Shown here: piece after piece, positions 18,011-27,581 of the stretch
Position numbering within the stretch: position 1 is the first letter of the stretch
How the letters are laid out: every line of letters begins with the position of its first letter
NCBI RefSeq assembly: GCF_001808955.1
Contig: NZ_KV795254.1
Location: 264,236-328,235, forward strand
DNA: 64,000 nt
Origin: Rothia sp. HMSC078H08
Lineage (GTDB): Bacteria > Actinomycetota > Actinomycetes > Actinomycetales > Micrococcaceae
Direction: 5' to 3'
The notes under the pieces: model-generated
Databases searched by the model: none
The model's input: only the letters and a program-made list of their open reading frames with translations
What the model was told of the DNA's origin: nothing
Made by a program: the position numbers and the translations under genes

Positions 18011-19417
18011 ATGAATACCACTCCGGACTCATCCCCGGTACAGCAGGGCGTAGCTGAGGCTACCTCCGAGAGCCCGCAGCTAGCGCGTGGACTCTCCCTG
18101 CGTCACATCATGTTCATCGCCCTCGGCTCCGCCATCGGCACCGGCCTGTTCTACGGCTCGGCATCCGCCATTCAGCTGGCGGGCCCCTCCGTGCTGCTTG
18201 CCTACGTTATTGGCGGCGCGGCAGTGTTCATGGTGATGCGCGCAATGGGCGAACTCGCCCTGGCGCACCCGGTCTCCGGAGCGTTCTCCGAATACGCTAC
18301 CCGCTACCTCGGACGCTGGGCTGGTTTTGTGACCGGCTGGACCTACGCCCTGGAAATGGCGCTGGTTGCCATTGCGGACGTCACCGCCTTTGCCGTGTAC
18401 ATGAAGTTCTGGTTCCTGAACAGCCCCTCCTGGATCTGGATCGTCTCGGTTCTGCTGATTCTGCTCGCCATTAATCTGGCGAAGGTCAAGGCGTTCGGCG
18501 AAACCGAATTCTGGTTCACTCTCGTGAAGGTCAGCGCCATTATCGCCATGATTGTTGGCGGCGTGGTTCTGCTCTTCGTGGGTGTGCAGGCGCACGACTC
18601 CGTGGCGCCCTCCGTTACGAACCTCTGGGCTCTTGAAGGCGGCTTCTTCGCGAACGGATTTACCGGCTTCCTCGCCTGCTTTACCGTGGTGATGTTTGCC
18701 TTCGGTGGTATCGAGAACATCGGTATTGCCGCCGGTGAGGCGAAGGATCCGCGCACCTCGATTCCCAAGGCGATTCGCACGGTGCCGTTCCGCATCCTTA
18801 TCTTCTACATTCTGACCCTGTCGGTCATCATGTCCCTGTACCCCTGGTACTCGGTGACGAAGGCGAACTCGCCGTTCGTGCAAATCTTTGAGGGCCTGGG
18901 CATTCCGGCTGCCGCTTCGATTCTGAACGTGGTCATCATTACCGCCGCCATCTCTGCGCTGAACGCGGACGTGTACGGTGCCGGCCGCATGATGTACGGC
19001 CTGGCGAAGCAGAACCTGGCGCCGGCTTCCTTTGCGAAGGTTACGAAGAACGGTGCGCCCTGGATGACCACCCTCATCATGGTGCTGGTTATGGCAGTCG
19101 GCGTGATTGTGAACGTGCTCTTTGAGAACGCGTTCGAGGTGGTCGCCTCCCTGGCGACCTTCGCGACGGTGTTCGTGTGGGTCATGATTCTGCTGGCGCA
19201 CATTGCGTTCAAGCGTAGCGGCGCCGATACTGACCCGCAGCCGGTGCGCCAGCCCCTGTGGCTGAGCTACCTGGCGTTGGCGTTCATGATCTTTATCGTG
19301 GTGCTCTTCGGTTGCTTCGCCGATACCCAGCTGGCGCTGGTGATGGGCGCAATCTGGTGCCTGTTCCTGCTGGGCTACTACCGCCTCGTGGTGGTCCGCG
19401 CTCGCGTTGAAGTATAG
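18011..19417 (+). CDS. Amino-acid permease, APC superfamily
   Basis: Secondary transporter of 468 aa with about 12 membrane segments, of the proline/aromatic/GABA-type AAT family. Seen: N-terminal signature ALGSAIGTGLFYGSASAIQLAGPS near residue 35 and the conserved segment GGIENIGIAAGEAKDPRTSIPKAI near residue 240, both characteristic of this family. Start ATG 18011 behind an A/G-rich ribosome site (AAAGGAAAAG); the ORF extends further upstream only through the terminator and leader. Substrate cannot be told from sequence. Confidence 0.88.
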   Translation: MNTTPDSSPVQQGVAEATSESPQLARGLSLRHIMFIALGSAIGTGLFYGSASAIQLAGPSVLLAYVIGGAAVFMVMRAMGELALAHPVSGAFSEYATRYLGRWAGFVTGWTYALEMALVAIADVTAFAVYMKFWFLNSPSWIWIVSVLLILLAINLAKVKAFGETEFWFTLVKVSAIIAMIVGGVVLLFVGVQAHDSVAPSVTNLWALEGGFFANGFTGFLACFTVVMFAFGGIENIGIAAGEAKDPRTSIPKAIRTVPFRILIFYILTLSVIMSLYPWYSVTKANSPFVQIFEGLGIPAAASILNVVIITAAISALNADVYGAGRMMYGLAKQNLAPASFAKVTKNGAPWMTTLIMVLVMAVGVIVNVLFENAFEVVASLATFATVFVWVMILLAHIAFKRSGADTDPQPVRQPLWLSYLALAFMIFIVVLFGCFADTQLALVMGAIWCLFLLGYYRLVVVRARVEV

Positions 19418-19459
19418 AGAACAGAAGCGTAGAGAACAGAATCACAGAGAGCAGAAGCA
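19415..19459. repeat. Three 15-nt tandem repeats at the permease 3' end
   Basis: Units start at 19415, 19430 and 19445 (pattern TAGAGAACAGAAGCG with few changes). The first unit begins with the permease stop codon TAG, and the second repeats it. Confidence 0.8.
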
Positions 19460-19520
19460 TAAACGCTGAATCCTCAACGTAAAGCCCGGTGCGAGAGCCC
19501 TGCGTGAGAGCCCGGCTGTG

Positions 19521-19570
19521 AAGCCCGGCGACCGGTAGTGTGATGAGCTACCTGTCGCCGGGCTTCTGCT
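19521..19570 (+). terminator. Terminator between permease and rpsO
   Basis: 18-nt arms (19521-19538 with 19548-19565), one mismatch, loop of 9 nt. Only a poor T-run follows. The 303-base spacer to rpsO otherwise holds the tandem repeats and a promoter. Confidence 0.65.
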
Positions 19571-19575
19571 CACCC

Positions 19576-19605
19576 TTCCACGAAAGCGCCTCGGTAGCGT
19601 AGAAT
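19576..19605 (+). promoter_or_regulatory. Probable rpsO promoter
   Basis: -10 box TAGAAT (19600-19605) with a possible -35 TTCCAC (19576-19581), spacing 18. About 115 bases of leader precede the rpsO start. Confidence 0.45.
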
Positions 19606-19720
19606 GGGAAGAACGCGTCTGCAGTCCGCAGTAGACGACGTGTATTACAGGGCGTAAGCCCACCACCCGGCGGCAACCGTCCGTACGGGACGTATGCGGT
19701 ACTAACTCTAGGAGTTAAAA

Positions 19721-19990
19721 GTGGCACTGGATCCCGCTGTCAAGCAGGCAATCATCAAGGAATACGCAACCCACGAGGGCGACACCGGTTCGCCCGAGGT
19801 TCAGATTGCAGTTCTGTCTCGTCGTATCGCCGACCTGACCGAGCACCTGAAGTTCCACAAGCACGATCACCACTCCCGTCGTGGCCTGATGATCCTCGTT
19901 GGTCGTCGCCGCAACATGCTCGGCTACCTGAAGAGCGTCGACATCGAGCGTTACCGTTCGCTGATCGAGCGCCTGGGTCTGCGCCGATAA
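19721..19990 (+). CDS. rpsO: 30S ribosomal protein S15
   Basis: Primary 16S rRNA-binding protein of the 30S platform. 89 aa, the standard length, with [15 protein letters not shown] near residue 16 and the conserved [22 protein letters not shown] segment near residue 48. GTG start behind TAGGAG. Followed by pnp in the usual rpsO-pnp pair. Confidence 0.98.
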   Translation: MALDPAVKQAIIKEYATHEGDTGSPEVQIAVLSRRIADLTEHLKFHKHDHHSRRGLMILVGRRRNMLGYLKSVDIERYRSLIERLGLRR

Positions 19991-19996
19991 AACAGG

Positions 19997-20014
19997 AGCG
20001 TCTTGACGCTTTTG
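19997..20014 (+). terminator. Weak terminator after rpsO
   Basis: Short stem AGCGT/ACGCT with a 4-nt loop followed by TTTT. Likely leaky, allowing read-through to pnp. Confidence 0.5.
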
Positions 20015-20041
20015 TGGTGATTAATCGCCTTTAGGCGGTGT

Positions 20042-20108
20042 GTGCGGACGTGCTGTCAGCACTACCAGCCCTCCATTTCGGAGGCGGGTAGCGCCAGCGC
20101 GTCCGTAC
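20042..20108 (+). promoter_or_regulatory. Long hairpin in the rpsO-pnp spacer
   Basis: Outer arms GTGCGGACG (20042-20050) and CGTCCGTAC (20100-20108), continued by GCTG/CAGC and an inner CTACC/GGTAG stem. In E. coli and Streptomyces the pnp leader hairpin is cut by RNase III and used for PNPase autoregulation; this element sits in the equivalent place. The rest of the 401-base spacer has a second long-range stem (GCATCTTC 20125-20132 with GAAGATGC 20186-20193) around a 10-nt direct repeat (20138-20147, 20164-20173). Confidence 0.65.
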
Positions 20109-20391
20109 TGCCGCGTTGAGGGGCGCATCTTCCGCTAGCTAGATTCCTGCGCTAGGTTTTTGGGCTAGATTCCAAAGCTGCGCGAGAAGATGCCGCCTCA
20201 CCTGAAAGAAAGAACACGGGCCGTACCGGCACACACGCCGCGGTCCTCGGTAGCGAATTACGGAACAACACCACCCCCACAACCGTGCCGACACACGTCG
20301 AGCACACGAAAAGGCGGGGGAGAGGTGCCGTGGTTTCCTATCGAAGGCCGACTCGTGCGCCGTACGGCCTGCCAAGAAGAAAGAAGGAACC

Positions 20392-22611
20392 GTGGAAGGT
20401 CCCGAAATCAAGTTTGCTGAAGTCGAAATCGACAACGGCATTCACGGTAAGCGCCACGTGCGCTTTGAAACCGGCCGTCTCGCCAAGCAGGCTAACGGCT
20501 CGGTGCTCGTCACTATCGATGACGAGACCACCCTGCTCTCCGCAACCGTGGTCGGCAAGTCTCCCCGCGATGGCTTCGACTTCTTCCCGCTGACCGTGGA
20601 CGTGGAAGAGCGCATGTACGCAGCCGGCAAGATCCCGGCATCCTACTTCCGCCGCGAAGGCCGCCCCAGCACCGAGGCCATTCTGGCAGCCCGCCTGATT
20701 GACCGCCCGCTGCGCCCCGCCTTCACCAAGGGCATCCGCAACGAGGTGCAGGTCGTCGTGACCGTCCTGACCTACAACCCGGACGAAATCTACAACACCT
20801 TCGCGATCAACGCGGCTTCGGCATCGACCACGCTCTCCGGCGCGCCCTTCAGCGGCCCCATCGGTGGCGTGCGCATGGCACTGATTGACGGCCAGTGGGT
20901 CTGCTTCCCCAAGTACTCCCAGCTGGAAAACGCCGTGTTCGACATGGCTGTTGCCGGTCGTATCGTCACCAAGGCTGACGGTACCGAAGACGTCGCGATC
21001 ATGATGGTCGAGGCTGAGGCCACCGACAACTCCTGGAAGCTCATCAAGGAAGACGGCCAGACCGCCCCCACCGAAGAGGTCGTCGCCCAGGGTCTGGAAG
21101 CCGCTAAGCCCTTCATCGCCGCCCTGTGCAAGGCCCAGGCTGACCTGGCCTCCCGCGCCGGCAAGCCCGCTCTTGAGTTGCCCTTCTTCGGCGGCCACGG
21201 CGAGGACGTGGACGCAGCCGTGAAGGAATTCGCCGCAGACCGCCTGGTCGAGGTGTACTCCATCGCTGGTAAGCAGGAGCGCGAAGCAGCAGCAGCTGAG
21301 CTGAAGGAAGACCTCAAGGAGGCCCTGACCGGCGAGGGTAAGGAATTCGAAGAGCGCGCCGACGAGGTTGACGTGGCATTCGCCGCCCTGACCAAGCACA
21401 TCGTGCGCCAGCGCATCCTCACCGAGCAGGTCCGTATTGACGGCCGCGGCCTGACCGACATCCGCCAGCTCACCGCTGAGGTTGAAATCCTGCCCCGCGT
21501 GCACGGCTCCTCCCTCTTCGAGCGTGGCGAGACCCAGATCATGGGTATCACCACCCTGAACATGCTCAAGATGGAGCAGCAGCTGGACTCCCTGCACCCG
21601 CTCAAGTCCAAGCGCTACATCCACCACTACAACTTCCCGCCGTACTCCACCGGTGAGACCGGCCGCGTGGGTTCGCCCAAGCGCCGCGAAATCGGCCACG
21701 GTGCACTCGCAGAGCGCGCAATCACCCCGGTGCTGCCCTCCCGCGAAGAGTTCCCCTACGCAATCCGTCAGGTCTCTGAGGCTCTGGGCTCCAACGGCTC
21801 GACCTCCATGGGCTCGGTCTGTGCATCGACCCTGTCCCTGCTGAACGCCGGTGTGCCGCTGCGCGCACCCGTTGCAGGTATCGCAATGGGCCTGGTCTCT
21901 GACGAGGTTGACGGCGAGACCCGCTACGCAGCCCTGACCGACATCCTTGGCGCGGAAGACGCACTGGGCGATATGGACTTCAAGGTTGCAGGTACCTCCG
22001 AGTTCGTGACCGCTATCCAGCTGGACACCAAGCTCGACGGTATCCCCGCATCCGTGCTCGCTGGCGCACTGACCCAGGCACGTGAGGCTCGCCTGCACAT
22101 CCTCGAGGTGCTCGTCAGCGCGATTGACGCACCGGATGAGATGAGCGAGTTCGCACCGCGCATTATTTCCGTGAAGATCCCGGTTGCCAAGATCGGTGAG
22201 GTCATCGGCCCCAAGGGTAAGATGATCAACCAGATCCAGGAAGACACCGGCGCAGACATCTCCATTGAGGACGACGGCACCGTGTACATCGGCGCAGCTG
22301 ACGGCCCCTCCGCAGAGGCAGCACGTTCGGCAGTGAACGCTATCGCTAACCCGCAGGTTCCCGAGGTTGGCGAACGCTACCTGGGTACCGTGGTGAAGGT
22401 GACCGACTTCGGTGCGTTCATCTCCCTGACCCCCGGTAAGGACGGCCTGCTGCACATCTCCGAGATGCGTAAGCTCAACGGCGGCAAGCGCGTTGTTGAC
22501 GCTGAGGACGTTGTCTCCGTGGGCCAGAAGGTCCAGGTGGAAATCACCAAGATTGATGACCGCGGCAAGCTCTCGCTGGCACCGGTCGTTGAGGGTGGCG
22601 ACGACGAGTAG
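20392..22611 (+). CDS. pnp: Polyribonucleotide nucleotidyltransferase (PNPase)
   Basis: Phosphorolytic 3'-5' exoribonuclease; in actinobacteria it also adds 3' tails and makes (p)ppGpp in some species. 739 aa. Two RNase PH domains (about 10-230 and 340-560), with [25 protein letters not shown] in the second core, then a KH domain ([12 protein letters not shown] near 604) and a C-terminal S1 domain ([15 protein letters not shown] near 665). GTG start behind GAAGGA. Confidence 0.97.
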   Translation: MEGPEIKFAEVEIDNGIHGKRHVRFETGRLAKQANGSVLVTIDDETTLLSATVVGKSPRDGFDFFPLTVDVEERMYAAGKIPASYFRREGRPSTEAILAARLIDRPLRPAFTKGIRNEVQVVVTVLTYNPDEIYNTFAINAASASTTLSGAPFSGPIGGVRMALIDGQWVCFPKYSQLENAVFDMAVAGRIVTKADGTEDVAIMMVEAEATDNSWKLIKEDGQTAPTEEVVAQGLEAAKPFIAALCKAQADLASRAGKPALELPFFGGHGEDVDAAVKEFAADRLVEVYSIAGKQEREAAAAELKEDLKEALTGEGKEFEERADEVDVAFAALTKHIVRQRILTEQVRIDGRGLTDIRQLTAEVEILPRVHGSSLFERGETQIMGITTLNMLKMEQQLDSLHPLKSKRYIHHYNFPPYSTGETGRVGSPKRREIGHGALAERAITPVLPSREEFPYAIRQVSEALGSNGSTSMGSVCASTLSLLNAGVPLRAPVAGIAMGLVSDEVDGETRYAALTDILGAEDALGDMDFKVAGTSEFVTAIQLDTKLDGIPASVLAGALTQAREARLHILEVLVSAIDAPDEMSEFAPRIISVKIPVAKIGEVIGPKGKMINQIQEDTGADISIEDDGTVYIGAADGPSAEAARSAVNAIANPQVPEVGERYLGTVVKVTDFGAFISLTPGKDGLLHISEMRKLNGGKRVVDAEDVVSVGQKVQVEITKIDDRGKLSLAPVVEGGDDE

Positions 22612-22634
22612 TCGTAACCCCCGCTAAGTGATGA

Positions 22635-22695
22635 GGGGCGCCCGGCGCACCCGGTGCGGTTCATTCCCCGCCGGATGCACCGGGCGCCCCTTGTT
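22635..22695 (+). terminator. Terminator after pnp
   Basis: GGGGCGCCCGG (22635-22645) pairs with CCGGGCGCCCC (22680-22690), with additional inner pairing, then TTGTT. Confidence 0.75.
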
Positions 22696-22753
22696 CGCGA
22701 GTAAGAGAGATAAGATTAATATATTTCTCTTGCACTGGAAAGAAAGTGAGCGA

Positions 22754-23800
22754 ATGCAGACACGACGTGACAGCACAATTGATATTGCTAAAGGCATCGC
22801 AATCATTGCAATTGTGTTTGGGCACATTCATCGAGGGATGTGGGCATCTGGACTGGGGACGGAAGCCTTCCGCCCCTACAAATATGTGTTTGACTACGGT
22901 GTCTATTTTTGGCACCTGGTAGTTTTCGCTTTTCTGAGCGGCCTTTTTGTCGCACGAGGAGCCACGAAGACTACCCCCTCCTCATACCTGACAAAGCGTC
23001 TGATCCTCTTCGGATACCTCTACGTTATTTGGCAGGTTCTGCAGGTGGGCATGAAGCTTGTGCTCCCGTCTAATTCTTCCGATAAGACGACTGTTATGAG
23101 CCTGCTCGAGCTGTGGAAGCCCGAGGGTCAGCTCTGGTTCTTCCCTTGGCTCATGATTGTCACCATTATTGCTGTGGTGACGCGAGTATGGCAGAAGAAC
23201 GCTATTGCTGCCCTAACGATTGCTGGTTCAGCGATTCTTGCGCTTGCCTCGTGGGGCTACATCGGCGAATATGTCGGCACGCAGGGTCTTTCGCTGCTCT
23301 TCTTCTTCCTCGTTGGTGTAGCCCTTGGCTATGAGAGATTCCAGCGCATTATGAGCTCCATTCCTTTGGCTGCTCACGCGGGTATCGTTGCTGTTGCCCT
23401 GTTCGACTACATCTATCTTCTGATGAACTTTCAGGCTACTCCGCCTACCGTCATTCCTTACTTCACGAATAATGTCGGTGCGGTAGCTATGGGTATTCTT
23501 GCAACGGCGATGTCCTCGCTGGCGGTGCTTTCGCTCTCCTACCTGCTGGCGCGGGTTCCGTGGAGCGGATGGCTCGCCTACCTGGGCCGTCACTCCCTGG
23601 AAATCTTCATCGCGCATATTGTGTGCGGTGCAGCTTTCCGTTTCGTACTGATTAAGTCCGGTTTCTTCTCGGTGCCCCTGTTCTTGGTGGGAGGAACGAT
23701 CTTCGCGATCCTCGCCTCGCTCCTGATGGGGTACTGCGCTCAGAAGCTGCGGGTTCCGCTGTTTGCGTTGCCTCGCCCTCTTGAACGAAAAATTAGCTAA
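22754..23800 (+). CDS. Membrane acyltransferase, acyltransferase_3 family
   Basis: 348 aa with about ten hydrophobic segments and the N-terminal signature DIAKGIAIIAIVFGHIHRG, typical of membrane O-acetyltransferases that modify sugars or cell-surface polymers. Start ATG 22754 (GAAAG upstream); an upstream extension only overlaps the pnp terminator. Its base and codon use is visibly more AT-rich than the genes on both sides, and it splits pnp from the M16 peptidase gene, which are usually adjacent in actinobacteria. Recent acquisition is likely. Acceptor unknown. Confidence 0.8.
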   Translation: MQTRRDSTIDIAKGIAIIAIVFGHIHRGMWASGLGTEAFRPYKYVFDYGVYFWHLVVFAFLSGLFVARGATKTTPSSYLTKRLILFGYLYVIWQVLQVGMKLVLPSNSSDKTTVMSLLELWKPEGQLWFFPWLMIVTIIAVVTRVWQKNAIAALTIAGSAILALASWGYIGEYVGTQGLSLLFFFLVGVALGYERFQRIMSSIPLAAHAGIVAVALFDYIYLLMNFQATPPTVIPYFTNNVGAVAMGILATAMSSLAVLSLSYLLARVPWSGWLAYLGRHSLEIFIAHIVCGAAFRFVLIKSGFFSVPLFLVGGTIFAILASLLMGYCAQKLRVPLFALPRPLERKIS

Positions 23801-23822
23801 TCGAAATATCGAAGGACGCTGA

Positions 23823-25154
23823 ATGTCTATTTCCCTGCCCGTCGAGCTTGAGGCCATCGCCGAAGAGCTCAACTATGAGCACGGCCGCCTCATCTACGAG
23901 GGTGTAGGCGGTAACGAGGTGCGCCGCTCCATCCTGCCCGGTGGTGTACGCGTGATTACCGAAAAAATGCCCGGTACCCGCGGCGTATCCATCGGGTTCT
24001 GGGTGGGAGTCGGCTCCCGCGACGAAGCCCCCGGCATGCTCGGCTCCACCCACTTCCTGGAGCACCTGCTGTTCAAGGGCACCGGAACCCGCACCGCCCT
24101 GGACATCGCATCCTCCTTCGACGCGGTAGGCGGCGAATCCAACGCCCTGACCGCTAAGGAGCACACCTGCTACTACGCGCGTGTGCTCGACGATGACGCA
24201 CCCATGGCGGTGGACGTCATCACCGATATGGTCACCAACGCCCTGCTGGACCCGGCTCATCTGGAACAGGAACGCGGCGTGATCCTCGAAGAGATCGCCA
24301 TGGACCAGGACGACCCGACCGACGTTGCTTTCGAGAACTTCGTGGAGCAGCTCATGGGCGAGAACCCGCTGGGCCGCCCCATTGGCGGTACCCCGCAGGA
24401 GATTACCGAGGTGCCGCGTGACGCCGTGTGGGAGCACTACAAGCGCTACTACACCCCGGACCGCCTGGTCATTTCTGCCGCCGGTTCGCTGGAGCACAGC
24501 ACCATGGTCCGCCTCGTGCTGGAGGCGCTGACCCGCTACGGCTGGAACCTGCAGGAGGGCGTGGCACCGGCACCGCGTCGCGTACGCACCGACAGCGGCA
24601 TCGTTCCGCTGAGCGAGCTGCGTGAGGTGGAGAAGGGCTTCGAACAGACCAACATTGTGATGGGCTGCCCGAGCATTATCGCCGGTGACGACCGCCGCTA
24701 CGCAATGAGCGTGCTGACCAGCGCGTTCGGTGCGGGCATGTCCTCGCGTCTGTTCCAGGAGATTCGTGAGAAGCGCGGTCTGGCGTACAGCACGTTTGCG
24801 TTCTCCGGTGCGTACTCGGACGCCGGCTACTTCGGCATGTACGCGGGCTGCCTGCCCGCTAAGACCGAGCAGGTGCGCGAGGTCATGGGCTACGAGTTCG
24901 ATAAGCTCGCCACCGCCGGTATTACCGAGGAAGAGCTGACGAAGGTCCGCGGCCAGCTGGCTGGCTCCACCGTGCTCGGTAGCGAGGATTCGGGTTCGCG
25001 CATGTCCCGCCTGGGCCGTGCCGAGCTGGATTCGGGACTGTTCACCAGCACCGATGAGCTGCTGGAGAAGATCCGCGCGGTCTCCCTGGAGGAGGTTCGC
25101 GACCTTGCGGCGTACCTGGGGCAGCAGCAGATGATTACCACCATCGTGCGCTAA
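23823..25154 (+). CDS. M16 family zinc peptidase (pitrilysin/processing-peptidase type)
   Basis: 443 aa cytoplasmic peptidase. Inverted zinc motif HFLEH near residue 79, with the third ligand Glu in ERGVILEEIAMDQDD about 75 residues later. The C-terminal M16_C domain includes FQEIREKRGLAYSTFAFSG near residue 312. The homologous gene follows pnp in many Gram-positives. Start ATG 23823 behind GAAGGA. Substrate unknown. Converges on the acyltransferase gene at a shared terminator. Confidence 0.93.
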   Translation: MSISLPVELEAIAEELNYEHGRLIYEGVGGNEVRRSILPGGVRVITEKMPGTRGVSIGFWVGVGSRDEAPGMLGSTHFLEHLLFKGTGTRTALDIASSFDAVGGESNALTAKEHTCYYARVLDDDAPMAVDVITDMVTNALLDPAHLEQERGVILEEIAMDQDDPTDVAFENFVEQLMGENPLGRPIGGTPQEITEVPRDAVWEHYKRYYTPDRLVISAAGSLEHSTMVRLVLEALTRYGWNLQEGVAPAPRRVRTDSGIVPLSELREVEKGFEQTNIVMGCPSIIAGDDRRYAMSVLTSAFGAGMSSRLFQEIREKRGLAYSTFAFSGAYSDAGYFGMYAGCLPAKTEQVREVMGYEFDKLATAGITEEELTKVRGQLAGSTVLGSEDSGSRMSRLGRAELDSGLFTSTDELLEKIRAVSLEEVRDLAAYLGQQQMITTIVR

Positions 25155-25199
25155 CCCCTGAACATCCCTAACGCACAACGCTGATAAGGCATAAAAACG

Positions 25200-25244
25200 C
25201 CCGTTCCCACACCCCACCAAATCGGGGGAGGGAACGGGTATTTT
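25200..25244. terminator. Terminator between convergent genes
   Basis: CCCGTTCCC (25200-25208) pairs with GGGAACGGG (25230-25238), with A-rich sequence before and TTTT after, so it may serve both strands. Confidence 0.8.
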
Positions 25245-25261
25245 GTATGTATCGGCACCTA

Positions 25262-25299
25262 TCAAAGAGATGCCTCCAAGTCAAAGAGATGCCTCCAAG
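25262..25299. repeat. Perfect 19-nt tandem duplication
   Basis: Two identical 19-nt copies (25262-25280 and 25281-25299). A second small duplication, AGCTACT at 25364-25370 and 25377-25383, covers the stop codon of the following minus-strand gene. Confidence 0.9.
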
Positions 25300-25381
25300 A
25301 AGTGCTTCCGGGCGCTCTGCTGCCCATGCTCTTGACGCTCAGCATGAGCGGCAGAACCCGAAAAGCTACTGCTGAGAGCTA

Positions 25382-27328
25382 CTATTTCTGCGCCTTGGCA
25401 ATAGCCTCCATCAGCACCTGGGCGTAGAGCTCCTGACCAGCAACCTCAGGGTGAACACCGTCAGAGGCCAGCAGACCACTCTGAGTCTGCAGAGCCTGGC
25501 GGATCGTAGAGTTCCAATCCGCAATAATCACACGATCAGAATGCTGAGCCGCAAACTCACGAATCTTACCGTTCGAGTAGTCAATCCAGGTCAGGTTGCG
25601 CGGGCCGTAACCGGTGACCAGCACCAGCTTAGAATCGGCGGGCATAGCCGCCAGAACCTCGTCGAGCTGACCATCCAGAATGGTCGAGTTCGCGGTCACC
25701 GACAGCACGAAGGTTTTACGAATCTGGCCGTTGGCACCCATGGACTTAATAATCGGCAGGGCCTTAGCAATGGTTCGTCCCTCAGCCGCATCGATAGATG
25801 CCTCGGGCATCTTGTCGTACAGCTCGGGGGATACCGCCACCACAATGGAGTCACCCACAATGGTCACCTGCGAAGAATCCACCGAACCGGTCGCGGCCTT
25901 CGACTCCGAGGGACTTGCCGAAGGCTTCGCGTCCTTACCCGCAGCGCTCGGGCTTGCCGATGCGCTCGCAGCCTGTGCCTCCTGACGAGCCTTCAGGCGT
26001 TCAGCGGCGGCACGCTTGCCGTCCTCAACGGACTGCTGGGCGGTAGTCATTGCCGGAGCGGTGTGCACCGCCAGGCCGGTCGAAGCAGCAGCCACAACAA
26101 CGGCAAGAGCCACCGAAACCGGCAGGAACTTAGTGCGCGAGGACTGGAAAGCCGCCACCACACGGTTAGCGCTACCGCGGAAACCGTAGCGGCGAATCGG
26201 GGTCTCAACCCAGCGGTACGACATCTCCGCAATCGCGAAGGTCGCCACCAAAACGCCCACATTTACCAGCGGGGAACGGTCCGCACCCATCAGGTAGTGC
26301 ATGACCACGGCGAGCGGCCAGTGCCACAGGTACAGGCCGTAGGAGCGCTCACCCACCCAGCGTAGGGGAGCGAAGTTCAGCAGGCGGCGCAGCACCTCGG
26401 AAGCGCCAGCAAGCATGTCCGGAAGCATGCCCTGAATCACGCCCAGCGCCAGCAGGGAGGCGCCGAACAGACCCCAGGGAATCGCACCGGGAGCCGACTC
26501 GGGAACCAGAATTGCGTAGGGAATCAGAGCGAACAGGGACAGCCAGCTGATCATGACGCGGGCGAAGGCAACCAGGCCGAAGGGCTGAGCCACGCGGTAC
26601 AGCACGGACTGCTGCAACGGCGGGTACAGCGACCAGGGGCGCGCAAACGCCAGCAGGGCGCCGAGCAGCAGGCCGTACAGGTGAGTGTCGGTGCCGTAGT
26701 AGACGCGGCTAATGGGGGAGCCGGACATCAGCAGTGCGGTGGCGGTGCTCAGCGACGCAATAATACCCAGCACCATGACCACGCTAAAACGACGCCAGCG
26801 GCGGCGCAGCAGCACGCCGGCGCCAACAATCAGCAGCGGCCATACCACGTAGAACTGTTCTTCCACCGCCAGGGACCAGAAGTTCGTGAAGAGCTCCGGG
26901 GAGGTCTGCGCGAAGTAGTCGTTACCGGCAAAAATGGAAATCCAGTTGGACGAGAAGGTCGCCGCACCGGCGAGCTGACGGCCCAGGTTCACCTGAATAT
27001 CGCCGCCAATGAGCAGACTGACCGGTCCCATGACCAGAATCAGCAGGGTAATGGCGGGAAGCAGACGGCGGGCACGTCGGATCCAGAAATTGCCCAGGGC
27101 AATTTTGCCGGTGAGAGCACCTTCACGCAGAAGCAGGGAGGTAATCAGGAAACCGGAGATGACGAAGAAAATATCCACGCCAATCATGCCGCCGGGTAGT
27201 ACGGTGGGCCAGAAATGGTACACCATCACGAGGAGCACGGCGATTGCTCGCAGACCGTCCAGACCCGGCAGAATATAACGCCGGTTAGCCTCATCTGGAC
27301 GCACGGAGGAGGTAAAGAGGGACTTCAT
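25382..27328 (-). CDS. OafA/YrhL-type acyltransferase with C-terminal SGNH domain
   Basis: 648 aa. Residues 1-370: acyltransferase_3 membrane domain with about ten hydrophobic segments and the opening PGLDGLRAIAVLLVMVYHF. Residues 440-485: Ser/Ala/Lys-rich linker. C-terminal extracytoplasmic SGNH hydrolase-like domain (about 490-648) with GDSIV and the late DGVHP motif that carries the Asp-His pair. Such proteins O-acetylate cell-wall glycans (peptidoglycan, wall or capsular sugars). Divergent from dapB. Confidence 0.9.
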   Translation of the reverse strand: MKSLFTSSVRPDEANRRYILPGLDGLRAIAVLLVMVYHFWPTVLPGGMIGVDIFFVISGFLITSLLLREGALTGKIALGNFWIRRARRLLPAITLLILVMGPVSLLIGGDIQVNLGRQLAGAATFSSNWISIFAGNDYFAQTSPELFTNFWSLAVEEQFYVVWPLLIVGAGVLLRRRWRRFSVVMVLGIIASLSTATALLMSGSPISRVYYGTDTHLYGLLLGALLAFARPWSLYPPLQQSVLYRVAQPFGLVAFARVMISWLSLFALIPYAILVPESAPGAIPWGLFGASLLALGVIQGMLPDMLAGASEVLRRLLNFAPLRWVGERSYGLYLWHWPLAVVMHYLMGADRSPLVNVGVLVATFAIAEMSYRWVETPIRRYGFRGSANRVVAAFQSSRTKFLPVSVALAVVVAAASTGLAVHTAPAMTTAQQSVEDGKRAAAERLKARQEAQAASASASPSAAGKDAKPSASPSESKAATGSVDSSQVTIVGDSIVVAVSPELYDKMPEASIDAAEGRTIAKALPIIKSMGANGQIRKTFVLSVTANSTILDGQLDEVLAAMPADSKLVLVTGYGPRNLTWIDYSNGKIREFAAQHSDRVIIADWNSTIRQALQTQSGLLASDGVHPEVAGQELYAQVLMEAIAKAQK

Positions 27329-27581
27329 ACTGTCAAAGCACTCCGTAGGATGGAAATTATAGAAATACTTCCTAATTATATGGTTGCTAACTTTAGATAG
27401 CGTATTAAACGGCTTGTATGACGGTTAGATTACTTCGCTTTTTAGACCGCTGAGGTTCCGCGGGGTATCTCACCCAGCGTGTGCGATGGCGTGCACCGCG
27501 CCCACACGGGGGATAATAGAGGCTGTACGTCACAGCGTCTGCCCCATAGTCGGGGTGCACAAAAGCTACGGAGGAGAGAAG

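Noticed and set aside
25262-25299. Insertion-sequence or att-site scar
   Set aside because: A single tandem duplication without inverted repeats, integrase or transposase; fits the general 3'-end duplication pattern better.
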